Of a DNA stretch of 64,000 nucleotides, positions 10,703-20,428 are shown piece after piece. The notes beneath the pieces are model-generated. The model was not told the DNA's origin, did no database searches, and was given only the letters and a program-made list of their open reading frames with translations. Where the stretch lies: contig JAKSZP010012171.1 in assembly GCA_022478985.1 (NCBI GenBank), forward strand, positions 1 through 64,000, given 5' to 3'. The first letter of the stretch is position 1; every line of letters begins with the position of its first letter. A program made the translations under genes and the position numbers. This DNA is from Massospora cicadina. Lineage: Eukaryota > Entomophthoromycota > Entomophthoromycetes > Entomophthorales > Entomophthoraceae.

Positions 10703-11790
10703 AATGGGGAACTGTACAAATGGATTGGAAATTCTACAGTGAATTTTCCACACCCCTCAGCATGACTGGAAATCATTATAAGCACACACAAGGCAGTCAG
10801 GCATGGTGGAGTGCATAAGACTATGGAGTTTTTACATCCCCAGTACTATTGGGAAAGTATGAGCTTTGATGTGCTTGAAACTATTTCCTGTTGCCATCAT
10901 TGCCAATTGAAGAAGCCATTCCACCATAAGACTTTATACCATTTAGTGAAACCTCACTTTGCTTGGCACACAGTTTCCCTTGATGTTGTTGGCCCCTTGC
11001 CAACAGAAGCCAACCGGTGTAAGTACATTCTTGTGGCTATTGACCACTTGACATGGTGGGTTGAAGCAAGGGCAATATGAGACTTGGGGGTGGTTACTAT
11101 GGCCAGGTTTGTGATAGAATGAATTATTCAGTGATATGGCTGCCCTCAGTTTATTCTCACTGACAACAGAACAAACTTCACCTCGCACATCCTACCCAAA
11201 CTGAATGAGCTTATGGAAATCTGTGGGGTTCTGATGACCCTATACCACCCCAAATCCAATGGAATGGTCGAACAGGTGAATGAAACTCTGGTGAACATAC
11301 TATGAAAATTAATAATGGATTGACCTTCCAATTGGAGCTCTCTCTTTCCACTGCTATATTTTCCTATAACATTAGTTACCATTCTGCCATGGGGAAGAGT
11401 CCCTTTCAACTACTATACAGCTGACATCTGGCTCTTCTGGCATTAATTTATTCATATGTAGAAGACACTGGCAGACTGGAACCCCACCACTATTTGACTA
11501 ACCTTGCAAATATTCTTATCAAACTGCAAACTGAAGCATATTCATTCAGCTTAGCCAAGAACATCAGGAATCAGGCTGCTTATCAGGCACATTGTGGCAG
11601 GCTGGCACCATTCAGGAAAGGCAATATGGTTCTCTTCCATAACCAATATGGATTTAGGCAGAAACATAAGCTGGCAAGAATTTGGATTGGTCCATTCAAA
11701 GTTATAGAGAAAACTGGAGTTGACGCATATACTATCAATGATCCTGCAGGTGGTTGGATCACTAATTGAGTACACGCAAAGTTCCTCTGA
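10703..11790 (+). pseudogene. Integrase of element I
   Basis: The N-terminal HHCC zinc module is visible at about 10776-10920, ending CCHHCQLKK. The core keeps the three acidic residues: SLDVVGPLP (Asp at 10982), LTDNRTNF (Asp at 11162) and NGMVEQVN (Glu at 11270). The C-terminus carries the GPY/F module, ARIWIGPFKVI (GPF at 11689-11697), typical of Ty3/gypsy integrases. Stops in the core (about 11080, 11124 and 11304) and frame changes inactivate it. It ends only about 45 bp before the purine tract of the 3' LTR, unlike element IV, which has 2 kb there. Confidence 0.88.
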
Positions 11791-11821
11791 CCTTAAAAAC
11801 AATAGGAGCTCATCATCCAGT

Positions 11822-11835
11822 CAAGGAGGGGATAA
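11822..11835 (+). promoter_or_regulatory. Polypurine tract of element I
   Basis: AAGGAGGGGATAA directly abuts the 3' LTR start at 11836. This is the expected plus-strand primer for LTR retrotransposon replication, and its position supports the LTR boundary. Confidence 0.7.
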
Positions 11836-12389
11836 TACCATGATTATGATATGACTGGATGATAATTGTGGGACAGCTAGAGTGGAATCTGCCAAAAATG
11901 ATATCAGTTATAATTATTTGAGTGCCCCAAGATGAGGCAATATTAGGATATAACAGGTTTTTATTGGATTGCCTCTATATAAGGTGATAAGGTGATAAGG
12001 CAATGTCGACATTTGACAAATATGAAGTAAATCGCCTACAATTAGGGTGATAGAGGATTAGAGAATAACAAGCCAAAATTCGAGGAGAATTGGCGGAATA
12101 TAATAGCCAAGCCATGAGAGCAGTATCACCTGAAGTCACTGTATATAAGCAAGATAAGCGATTGAAAGAGGTAGGTTGTTAATAGTAGAGAGAGAACAGG
12201 ACAGCAAAAGCTTGCTGTATTTACTAAAATAAATAAAGAATCAATAGGGGCAATTGCTCCTAGTTTTAAGTATATTTTCAAGAGTGTCTGATGGACTGAC
12301 GATCCCCACATTGTCTATCTGTTGCTCAGTGGGTTCAACCTGTATGAACAACACGACGGATCCTAATGATACCATCCAAATTTATAACA
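11836..12389 (+). repeat. 3' LTR of element I
   Basis: 554 bp, starting TACCATGATTATG (a decayed TGT start) and ending TTTATAACA, followed at once by ATCTT, the target duplication. It contains an extra GGTGATAA tandem block compared with the 5' LTR. Confidence 0.9.
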
Positions 12390-12394
12390 ATCTT

Positions 12395-12985
12395 ATTTTA
12401 AAAAGGGGTATACCTTTTACCTTATGGAAAAAGCTAAAGGGCAAGTATATGCCTTAGCTGGGTACCTATCAAAAACTTTGGTACCAATTCATCTACTGGA
12501 ATGCTGAGATATCATTAGTGTACTTAAGTGTTTAATCATTTAAAGGGATAAAGCTGAGATAGTTGGATGGCTTAACTGTTTGGTAGGATTGGCCTAGATC
12601 GAAACCGTGAGCAACGATTATATGGTGGATAGAGATGCGATATTCATTTAAAAAGATTTGAATTCCATCATCTTTTAGATGGAGAGGATTTAAGCAACCA
12701 TGCTATATATAAACTTATTCTATTTATGTAAGTATATTCCATGATCCCTCCTAACTGTGGATCAAAAATAACTAAACTTATTATAAAGGTTAGATGAGTA
12801 AGGAGAAGCAGTACAGGGTGGGGTTCCATATCTTTGCTCATAGAAATTTAAGTCAAAGTTAAATATAAGATGTAAAATGGTATATCGGGCTTTAATCTGA
12901 ATTGATACCTTATTTTGGTAGAGCGGTCTGATAATATTTGGTTTGTCCAATAAGCTTAATGATTTTGTTTAAGGGGTCGACAGTA
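12395..12985. other. No gene recognised
   Basis: AT-rich sequence on the right side of element I. Short frames such as 12254-12457 run out of the LTR and carry no motif. The interval may be old host or transposon DNA. Confidence 0.3.
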
Positions 12986-12989
12986 ATCT

Positions 12990-13435
12990 ATTTGTTTTGG
13001 TTGGTCCAATCGTATACTAAAAATAATAATGCCCAATATTAACCCTTCATCTAAACCATTGATTTAGTTGATTTAATTGGTTCAATTATATACTAACTTA
13101 CTAACTGCCATCTACAATACTTCATCTAATCTATTTATTTCGTTGATTTGGTTGGTTCAATTGTATACTAAAATTAATAATAGCCAATAATAATCTTTCA
13201 TCTAATCAGTTTATTTAGCTGATTTAATTGGTTCAATTATATACTAAACTTACTAATGACCATCTACAATATTTCATTTAATCTAGTTATTAAGTTGATT
13301 TAATTGGTTAATCATATACTAAACTTACTAATGGCCATCTACAATATTTCATTTAATCTAGTTATTTAGTTGATTTAGTTGTTCAATTATTAATTACTAA
13401 ACTTACCAACGGCCATCTACAACACTATCGGCTCA
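12990..13435. repeat. 75-bp tandem repeat (about 5-6 copies)
   Basis: The unit contains GTTGATTTAATTGGTTCAAT, TATACTAAACTTACTAA and CCATCTACAATATTTCA. Unit starts are seen near 13068, 13140, 13216, 13291 and 13367, giving a period of about 75 bp with diverged outer copies. A related shorter array of about 70 bp lies at 14655-14880. Confidence 0.8.
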
Positions 13436-13791
13436 TGCTGAAATCTTTCAGATATCAGATTTTGAACCTATCCCCAGCCATAAAATATACATATCAAAAT
13501 ATGAATGTTGGCTGTATAACGCAAACCTTGGGATAAAGGGTAAAGCGGGTGCCAAGGTGTAGGCGTGCCATTTCAGATTGATATCGATTATCATGCTAAT
13601 CCTGGCCTGGGTTATCGGTGTTTGCCTTTTTGACTGGGTTGGTTCAGCCTACAGATAATATCTGAGTGAAGGTTCTGGGTTGGGTGACAATGCGTTAAAG
13701 AATCTTTGTTTGTGGATAGATTCTTTGGCGTCTGTTGGGATTCCAAATAGTTTGGATGAAGCCTCAACTTGGGGCTTCTGATTATTATTTA
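13436..13791. other. No gene recognised
   Basis: Mixed-composition DNA between the 75-bp array and the Helitron-like ends. No long frame and no repeat shared with other parts of the window. Confidence 0.3.
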
Positions 13792-13824
13792 CTAGCATCC
13801 AGATACTTGCACTTCGCTATGGTG
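13792..13824 (-). mobile_element. Helitron-like 3' terminus (minus strand, unit 1)
   Basis: Read on the minus strand it gives CACCATAGCGAAGTGCAAG, then TATCTGGATGCTAG, i.e. a hairpin followed by a terminal CTAG. It is one half of an 85-bp tandem duplication with 13877-13911. Confidence 0.55.
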
Positions 13825-13876
13825 TTTATAGCTTGCCAGATGGTTTAAATCATTATTTTAGGTTTTATAATGTAGA

Positions 13877-13911
13877 CTAGCATCCAATTACCTGCATGCT
13901 TTGCTACCGAG
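13877..13911 (-). mobile_element. Helitron-like 3' terminus (minus strand, unit 2)
   Basis: The minus strand reads CTCGGTAGCAAAGCATGCAG, then GTAATTGGATGCTAG. It repeats unit 1 at 85-bp spacing, and the whole 85-bp unit, including the ACTTACCAGA-type spacer, is duplicated. Tandem ends may reflect repeated insertion next to an older end, or unequal duplication. Confidence 0.55.
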
Positions 13912-14152
13912 TTTATAACTTACCAGACGATTCTAAATTATTTCTGTTTTTATATTGGTAGATAGCCATCAATAAGTTCAGAAACCATTAAACCTGTTGA
14001 ATAGTCCAACCTCCAACCACTTAGCCCAAACCAATTAAGCCTGTCAAAGTAACTAAACCATCAATCACTTACCTGAAACTATTGAGCCCATCGAATCAAC
14101 CAAAACAATAAGCCACCACTCACTAAAAACCAATTGTTGAACTTATAAAACA

Positions 14153-14515
14153 GCTAAAAATTTTTTGGGAAAAAAATTACCTCCTTTAAAAAAGGCACTA
14201 AAAAGTGTGAAAGAATCAAGAAATTATGCTTTCTCAATAAAACCCTTTTTGAAGTCAGCTCCATATTCCAACCTGATTTATAGAATTTTACTCACAAATC
14301 CAAATTATATCATGTCTGGATTGGGTCCAAGTGTATACTATAAGCAACTTAGAATATACAGTGCTGAGTATATATATTATAAATGCCTATTATAAGTCAG
14401 TTAAAATATGGTGCCTTCAAAAAGGTCTTTATTGAAGAGGCAGAATTTCTTGATTCTTCTATACTTTTTAGTGCCTTTTTAAAGGAGGTTCTTTTTTCCC
14501 AATTTTTTAGGAAGT
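14153..14515. repeat. Foldback element family D, copy 2
   Basis: The left arm (14153-14286) and the reverse complement of the right arm (about 14376-14515) match over roughly 130 bp. They share GGGAAAAAA, CCTCCTTTAAAAA, GGCACTAAAAAGT and GAATCAAGAAATT in the same order. The loop is about 90 bp. It carries no protein and is homologous to 1498-1770. Such long-arm foldbacks are typical non-autonomous DNA elements. Outer target duplications were not found. Confidence 0.7.
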
Positions 14516-15070
14516 TTCTTTTTTCCCAAAAATTAGTGTTCTTTTAAAAGTAGATCCTATTTTCCAACTTTACTAAAAATTCCTATATTATATATCCTTT
14601 TTAAACCCTCACTATTTCTTTATAAAAATAAAGCTCATTGTATATATATTTTATATAGTATCTCATGAACAAGTATACTAATAATTCATTTTATTAAATT
14701 ATGTTGATCTTATTGATCAAATTATGCTAACTATACTAATCACCATCTATAATAATTTATTTAAATAAATTTAGGTGAGTTTATTGGTCAACATATGCTA
14801 AATTTACTGATCACCACCTTCAATAATATATCTTTCAAATAAGTTAATTTTATTGGTCAAATTATGCAAAATGATAGCCAAATATAATGATTTAAGCTCA
14901 TCTTGCTATGATCTCATACTTGCCTGGATTTTGAATATAATCTCAGCTATAGGACATGTCAAAAGTTGCTTCAAAACTATTGCTTCACCAATGCCAGAAT
15001 AAAGTTTATCCAGCGCTGAACACACCCACAATGAAATCCATTACTTCCAAGTCAATTTTAATATACTTGC
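14516..15070. repeat. Insertion between the two halves of repeat D, with a 70-bp tandem array
   Basis: Copy 1 of repeat D (1498-1965) has no counterpart of this segment, so it is an insertion or an expansion specific to copy 2. Inside it, 14655-14880 holds about three units of 70 bp sharing TATTGGTCAAATTATGC and CACCATCTATAATAA, related to the 75-bp array at 12990-13435. Confidence 0.55.
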
Positions 15071-15262
15071 TAAATTAATGGTCAGATACTGGACCAATAC
15101 TTATAAAAGTAAGATGGGACCTAAGTTGGAGCATATTATTTTTTTAAAAAAATTAGGCACCCAAATTGGTCCTGTTGCTTCAGAGTTATGCATGAACAAA
15201 CATAAAAAACAAAAAAATATACAGGTCAAATTGAGAACCTCCTTCTTTTCCAAAGTCAGTTA
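15071..15262. repeat. Tail of repeat family D, copy 2
   Basis: It matches 1790-1965 closely: GACCAATACTTA, CCTAAGTTGGAGCAT, CAGAGTTATGC and ATTGAGAACCT occur in the same order. Together with 14153-14515 it reconstructs the longer repeat seen at 1498-1965. Confidence 0.65.
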
Positions 15263-16085
15263 AAAACTACCAACCACCCATCAAAACCTATGAAACTATC
15301 AGATTAAATGAATATAAAAATGATCAGCCAAACTGCTGTATAATTACCAATATAGACATATATATGTTTTAGATCTTATATGAAACTGGCAATAAAATTT
15401 ATGACTTTATTAAAAAATAGCATATTAGCATTCCCAAACTTTATAAAGTACTTGTGCCAAGTTTGGTTTTTTTAGTTACTTGCTCATGAGAAGTTTAAAT
15501 TTTAAATTTTATTGAATTTTAAATTTTATTTGAGGTGGCCCCCCTGGGGACAATACCACACTGATTAAGGAAATTAAAGAAATGAAAAAAGGAGGATCAA
15601 ATTTGGAAAATCTCTATGCACGGTGTATGTTAGGCCAGGAACTCAATGGACTGCCTTGCTATTTGCAATCTCAGCTCAGGGCACTAGTGCGCAATGCTAA
15701 CACAGTCATCTTCAACCCCCTGTCCAAGGTCAAATGTTTGGCATACTTTTGGTTGAGCTCACCCTTTTAAGCTTGAGGTGCTGTTTTGGGTGTTTGTTTG
15801 AAGATTGGTTTAACCATGACATCATTTTTTTTGCTTTTAGCAATACTCACCACAAATTGTTCATTGATTAAATAAACATGAATGTTACTTCTACCAGTAT
15901 CAGATCTATTTAATTATAATGATATATATATATATGAAGTCCAATATATAAAACAGATCCTCTAATTTTCCAATGATCATGAATAAAAATGGCTATCAGA
16001 TTTATTTATTTATATATACACTAGATTCTCCACATGACTTTTCAATGTAATATTATCTACTTGATAAAAATTTTTACTGACGTAC
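15263..16085. other. AT-rich DNA with one short coding-like frame
   Basis: A 62-codon plus frame at 15582-15770 (LYARCMLGQELNGLPCYLQS and following) reads like a real protein fragment but matches nothing I recognise. It begins near a splice-like context and could be an exon remnant or transposon scrap. The rest is AT-rich, including a (TA)n tract near 15925-15935. Confidence 0.3.
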
Positions 16086-16097
16086 TGACTGACTGAC

Positions 16098-16750
16098 ATC
16101 TGAAACTTTCAAGTCTGATAGGGTCAATCTATTTGGGTGAGTGGGTGAGAATTGGTGAATTTATTGAACCTGAGACTATCAAGTCTGATAGGGTCAATCT
16201 ATTTGGGCGAGTGGGTGAGACTTGGCAAATATTAGCTAATAATCCACCAAATTGTTCACCCGAAACTAATTGAGTCTGATAAGTTTAATCTATTTGGATG
16301 CGTGGGTGAGAATTGGTGAAACTTATTAAATCTGAAACTATTGATTATGATAGGTTCAATCTATTTGGGTGAGTGGGTGAGAATGGTGAATATTATCTAA
16401 AATTCGCCAATTGTTCACCTGAAGCTAATTGAGTCAGATAAGTTTAATCTATTTGGGTGAGTGGATGAGAATTGGCAAATAAGATCAAATCTGAAACTAT
16501 CAAGTATGATAAGAAATTTGGATTAGTTGGTGAGAATTGGCAAAATTATCTATTAATTCACCAAATTGCTCACCTGAAGCTAATCAAGACAGATAAAGTT
16601 AATCTATTTGGGTGGGTGGGTGAAAATTGGAAAACAAAATTGAATCTGAAATTAACAAGCCTGATGGGTTCAATATATTTGGATGAGTGGGTGAGAATTG
16701 GTGAATATTATCTATTTCCCCAAATTGCTCACCCAAAACTAAACAAAAAT
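16098..16750. repeat. 160-bp dimeric minisatellite
   Basis: Repeats of TCTATTTGGGTGAGTGGGTG and AATTGGTGAA recur throughout. Half-units of 70-80 bp start with TGAAACTATCAAG or with CACCTGAAGCTAATTGAG. They alternate to form a higher-order unit of about 160 bp, with unit starts at 16170, 16331, 16490 and 16645. A single half-unit at 16098 begins the array. Some units stay open in one frame by chance (16472-16759), but I see no reason to call a protein. Confidence 0.8.
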
Positions 16751-16901
16751 CAGTATTAGAGTTTTAAGTAGATTAAATAAAGTTAGGATAATCAGTTCAC
16801 CAGCCACAAGGGCAAAAGTGAAGGTGTTAGTTTGAGTGGCTCAAGAGTAGTGCTGGCACAGCCTATAGGCTACAATGTGAGCTTATCATCTGATAAACTA
16901 C
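16751..16901. other. Short spacer
   Basis: Non-coding sequence between the minisatellite and the next Helitron-like terminus; nothing recognised. Confidence 0.3.
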
Positions 16902-16935
16902 TTACTGTAGTGAAGCACAGGTATCTGGATGTTAG
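16902..16935 (+). mobile_element. Helitron-like 3' terminus (copy 3)
   Basis: TTACTGTAGTGAAGCACAGG then TATCTGGATGTTAG: a CTGT/ACAG stem followed by GTTAG where CTAG is expected. It is near-identical to the minus-strand copy at 13792-13824, including TATCTGGATG before the end. Confidence 0.5.
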
Positions 16936-17167
16936 CTTTATATATTTTAAACCTGCCTAATTTGGTTTGCCTAATTAATAAAATATTTTTGGCAAGTTAA
17001 GTAGAAGTTGATTTAATAGGTTGGAAGATATGTCATATACTTATTTTATTTAAGGCAAGGGGACCAGAGGACCCTTCTTGCCAACAAAAAATAAAAAGCA
17101 GGATAAAAAAGGAGCAAAACTGCTAAAAAAACCCAATTTAATATTTAGTATGCTAGACCAGGTTCCC

Positions 17168-18185
17168 CTAGCCTAGCATAACCAAGGGTGAAGGGGGGCA
17201 AATTGGGTGTTTGAGGGAACGTGCCAGGGCAGACAAGAATGGAGTAGGCATATCACCTGAATGTGGCTGAAGGTTGAAGAGAGTAACTTTAGTTTTATCA
17301 ATAATCTCTGCTGTGTTCATTGCATCAATATTATTGGATAGGTTATTCTCTACCCAAAGAAATAAATTTGGCAGCCAAACAAAATCAGTTTTTTCTTCTG
17401 AAGATTTACCACTGTTAAAGCCATATACTTGAGTAGCTTGAATGGTTGATTCATTCACCTTGTGGCCCAACACAATTATTTCCTGTTTTGTGGCAAAAGG
17501 AAATCCTTCAGAGAATTTTGGCCCAGGGAAACCATTCTTTAAGGGGGCCATTATAGATTTGACATTGCCTTGAAACAGGGTGTTGTTAGGGGCAGCTGCA
17601 ACTTCAGTTGCCATTTTGAATAGGGGTTTATACTGGGGACAGCCCTTTTTAGGGCTAAATCAATGACAAGGAGGTGATTCAGAGGAAGGATTTATAAAAT
17701 CCTCCCATTCAAACATGGGATCAGACCCATGTGGGAAATTGTCCTCGTCAACCCAATTGAAGACATCAAATGGATTTAAATCAGGCCTGATTGGCCCAGT
17801 GACAGAAGTTGATTGGTTGGGAGGGGTGGTAAGGTTGAAAATTTTAGTAAATTTGGTGTTTGACGCCAATTGAGGTGAAACATCTGGTTTAAGCTTATGG
17901 GATATTGACTTTTGATTGGCTTATTTTGAATTAGCCACACCCGCTGGCTTTGAGGGAGGAGGAGGGAGAATTGCTCCTCATGTAAAAATTTTGGCTGAAG
18001 CAGCTGAAAAGCTGGCAGCAGCTAAAGAGGCAAGGGCTGAGCCCCCGACCTCCGCCTGGGCAGGGCACTTCTATTTTGAGTGATCCAACCTGAAACAGGA
18101 AGGGCAAACCACCCGCCCACCTTTGATGTGGGCCCAAAAATTGGTGATTGGGGGCAGATTTAATAAATGAACGTGGTGGAATCAC
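17168..18185 (-). pseudogene. gag-like ORF with CCHC knuckle (broken)
   Basis: One minus-strand frame runs from about 18180 to the stop at 17168, roughly 335 codons, interrupted by only four stops. A zinc knuckle CX2CX4HX4C lies at 18065-18106 (C, C, H and C all present). A TAG sits between its His and last Cys. Upstream is LPPITNFWAHIKGG. Downstream are a Pro-rich spacer, an acidic patch with DVFNWVDEDNFPH, and a 148-codon open stretch beginning MATEVAAAPN. The stops could each come from one C-to-T change (CGA, CAG or CAA). It resembles ORF1 of a non-LTR element or a gag, but no matching RT lies next to it. Confidence 0.6.
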
Positions 18186-18506
18186 CTGAGTGATTCCATC
18201 ATATACTCAATGATTTTAAGTATAAAGAATGTTTCAGGTAGCAGTTTGATGTTATTTGATTGATTTGATAGGTTTTTTTTGTTTGGCTGAGTGTTTGATG
18301 GCTTTTGTTTGAATCAATAGCACACAGTTTCATTTTGAGGGGTGATTAGTTATTGGTTGTTTTGATATGTTCAGTTAGGCTTATCTGAGTGTTTAGTGGT
18401 TTTTGATTGATTTGATTGAGCAATTAGATTTGGCTGAGTGGTTTTGTTTATCTATAATATAATATAAAATTTAAATTAATAAATTGAAAATCTGAAATTA
18501 TATATA

Positions 18507-18537
18507 CACCATAGTGAAGCTTGGGTAAATTGGCTAG
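18507..18537 (+). mobile_element. Helitron 3' terminus (copy 4)
   Basis: CACCATAGTGAAGCTTGGG then TAAATTGGCTAG, followed by T: a hairpin plus the canonical CTAG end next to a T, as expected for Helitrons inserting between A and T. A helicase scrap of the same transposon class lies 660 bp to the right. Confidence 0.55.
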
Positions 18538-19200
18538 TATAATATATCCTTGTTCATATTTTGATATAATTTGATTCTAAAAAGTAAACTTTACCCTATA
18601 TCACATGTAGCCAATTATCAAACTTTTACCTATATTATATGTAGCTAATTAACAAAAATTTATTTTATTAGCATTTTGATCTATTATTATTTTTAAATCT
18701 AAGTTGATTAGCAATAGTTTTAGGTTTAATATAACGTTTTAACTTTTAACTATATATAGCTAATTGGATAAATTTTAGGTGCCTTAATGTTATCTAATTG
18801 ACCTAATTTAATTAAAAATAGTTTTTAGTTTAGATTCAATATCTAGAGCTATAGTTTATATCATAATTGTTAATAAAATAACCTTTATTTAATAAGGTTA
18901 ATTTTTTAAATTTATCTCAGTGATGTACCCTGATTTTTAAATGAGTTTTAATTTTTGTTTTAATACAAGTGTAGCTGATCAGCAACTAATTTGACAAATA
19001 TCTACCTAACTTGATTTTGAAGTATTTAAAATTTAATCTAATATAAATATAGCTAATTGTGTTAATCTTTTAATATGAAAACTCAATCTTATTCTTTATA
19101 CTCTAATCTGATTTAAGAATACTTCACACCTTGATCTATACTAAATTTGATTCTTATAACTCTATTCTGATTTTGTAACATTTTTAGTTTTTTATATCAA
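18538..19200. other. AT-rich DNA, no gene
   Basis: Strongly AT-rich, with recurring TAGCTAATT and ATATTATATGTAGC motifs. No frame survives. It probably holds decayed Helitron or intergenic sequence leading into the helicase fragment. Confidence 0.35.
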
Positions 19201-19401
19201 ATGATCCATATCTCATGTATATCACATTCATCTAATAGGATTCTTCATAAGCCATTCACACATGGTCATCTGTATGTTGCACTGTCAAAAGTTACTGATG
19301 TATCTAATATAATTGTTTGCATTGGCCACTCTTGCCATCAGGGACATGTTATGAGTGTTTTATTTGATAAAGTGCTAATTCCCTATCCTTCTGATAATTA
19401 G
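19201..19401 (+). pseudogene. C-terminal scrap of a Helitron/PIF1-type helicase
   Basis: The 66-codon frame contains KPFTHGHLYVALSKVTDVSN. This matches the conserved HGQLYVALSR block (motif VI) near the C-terminus of PIF1 and Helitron RepHel helicases, with Q-to-H and R-to-K changes. About 30 further residues and a stop follow. No Rep domain or upstream helicase motifs are visible. It may be the end of a real helicase gene moved here or, more likely given nearby Helitron-like ends, a remnant of an autonomous Helitron. Confidence 0.7.
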
Positions 19402-19522
19402 TTGAATTTATTTGAGGTATGCCAACCTGGGGATGGAATTACTGATAATCATTGAGCAAAAGAACTGAATAAACGGAACAAAAAAACAAAGCAGAACATC
19501 AACCAGGTGGGGAGCAGAATAT
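19402..19522. other. Spacer, possible 3' end of family E transcript
   Basis: Short stretch between the helicase scrap and the end of the minus-strand pseudogene. The minus strand has a T-rich, Helitron-free sequence; nothing more is recognised. Confidence 0.25.
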
Positions 19523-20368
19523 TTATAACCCATCATGGCAGAGGGGGAGGGGGTTAGGCAGCTCTGCTACAGGCTTGTTGCTTATGACAGAATCACAATG
19601 GTTGTAGTACTGGACAAAAGTGGAGAACCAGGGCGTTGGGGCATCAGCATGGTGGGGGTGAATGGCAGTGAAATATTGGTTACATTCCTCAAGATCATCT
19701 TGAAAGACAGCCTCAACTAATTCCATGACATGATGTTTGGCTTGAAGGCGGGCATCAGGGAGTTGGAAAATTTTGGTTATGTTGTGATGGGTGATTTTAG
19801 CAGATAGGTTGAAATCTGCTAGTTTTTCAACAATCATGACATTGTTTAGGGCATCATTTTTGCAATTTGTTGATTTTGTATTATGCTGCTTCAGGGATTT
19901 CAGGGGGAAAGTAGATTGTGGTCAGCCCTGCATTGAATTGAGCAACTGATTGGGCCACTGCTTTGTGGAGGTGGTGGCAATAGGGTGAGGCCACCGCTGC
20001 TAAGGTGAGCTGGTGATCACTTTGGTATGGGATGGCATTGTGTTTAGGGGCAAAGCATCTGGGTGAGCGGGTTTTGTCAAAATCTGAATTATAAAATTTA
20101 GCCCATTTATAATCAGCTTGTCCAAAAGGTTCACCAGATACCTTATTTGAGATAATTTTACCATATTCATCAACCTTGATTAATAGATCCCAAGGATTCT
20201 GGTTCACAAGAATAGTGGAGGCTGAATTTTGGCAGGTGTGGTAGGCAAATGGGTGGATTCTTAGGACCAAATGGTGGTCCAAGCCTGACTCTGATTGGCT
20301 GGGTTGAATTTAGGTGGGGGAATGTGGTCAGATGATTTGGTGGGGGCAGATTTCTCACTCTGGCCCAT
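19523..20368 (-). pseudogene. Family E protein of unknown function, copy 1
   Basis: ATG at complement 20366-20368 (MGQSEKSAPTKSSD) begins a reading of about 280 codons, with one or two frame changes and few stops. It ends at TAA 19523-19525. Segments such as SVAQFNAGLTT, AKITHHNITKIF and IHPHHADAPTPW recur in a second copy at 58458-58870 that ends at the same point of the protein. I recognise no domain. It could be a gag-like ORF of a non-autonomous or unknown retroelement. The CCHC ORF at 17168-18185 lies downstream on the same strand, separated by Helitron debris. Confidence 0.5.
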
Positions 20369-20428
20369 CAAGCGAGAATGTTGGGGGAGGAGTTAACAAA
20401 ACACCCCATTCAGATTCCGCTGAAAAGG

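Larger units (their letters stand above)
5849..12389 (+). mobile_element. Ty3/gypsy LTR retrotransposon, element I (complete, inactive)
   Basis: LTRs at 5849-6387 and 11836-12389 enclose gag, protease, RT, RNase H and integrase in Ty3/gypsy order. The element is flanked by a perfect 5-bp duplication, ATCTT at 5844-5848 and 12390-12394. The LTRs start TGT (5') and TAC (3', decayed) and end ACA. A primer-binding site follows the 5' LTR and a purine tract precedes the 3' LTR. Every coding domain carries stops or frameshifts, and the RT box reads YLDN rather than YLDD, so it cannot move by itself. It is the closest relative of element IV on the minus strand. Its insertion truncated the right edge of the CpG-rich host island. 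Confidence 0.92.

Noticed and set aside
12395..12540. RNase H-like reading after element I (ALAGYLSKTL)
   Set aside because: Too short, and no further motif on either side.
16098..16750. CRISPR-like regular repeat array
   Set aside because: Repeats are adjacent and diverged with no unique spacers, and the genome is eukaryotic; it is a minisatellite.
16472..16759. 95-codon open frame in the minisatellite
   Set aside because: Repeat-derived openness only; repeated GENW-type peptides follow the DNA repeat.
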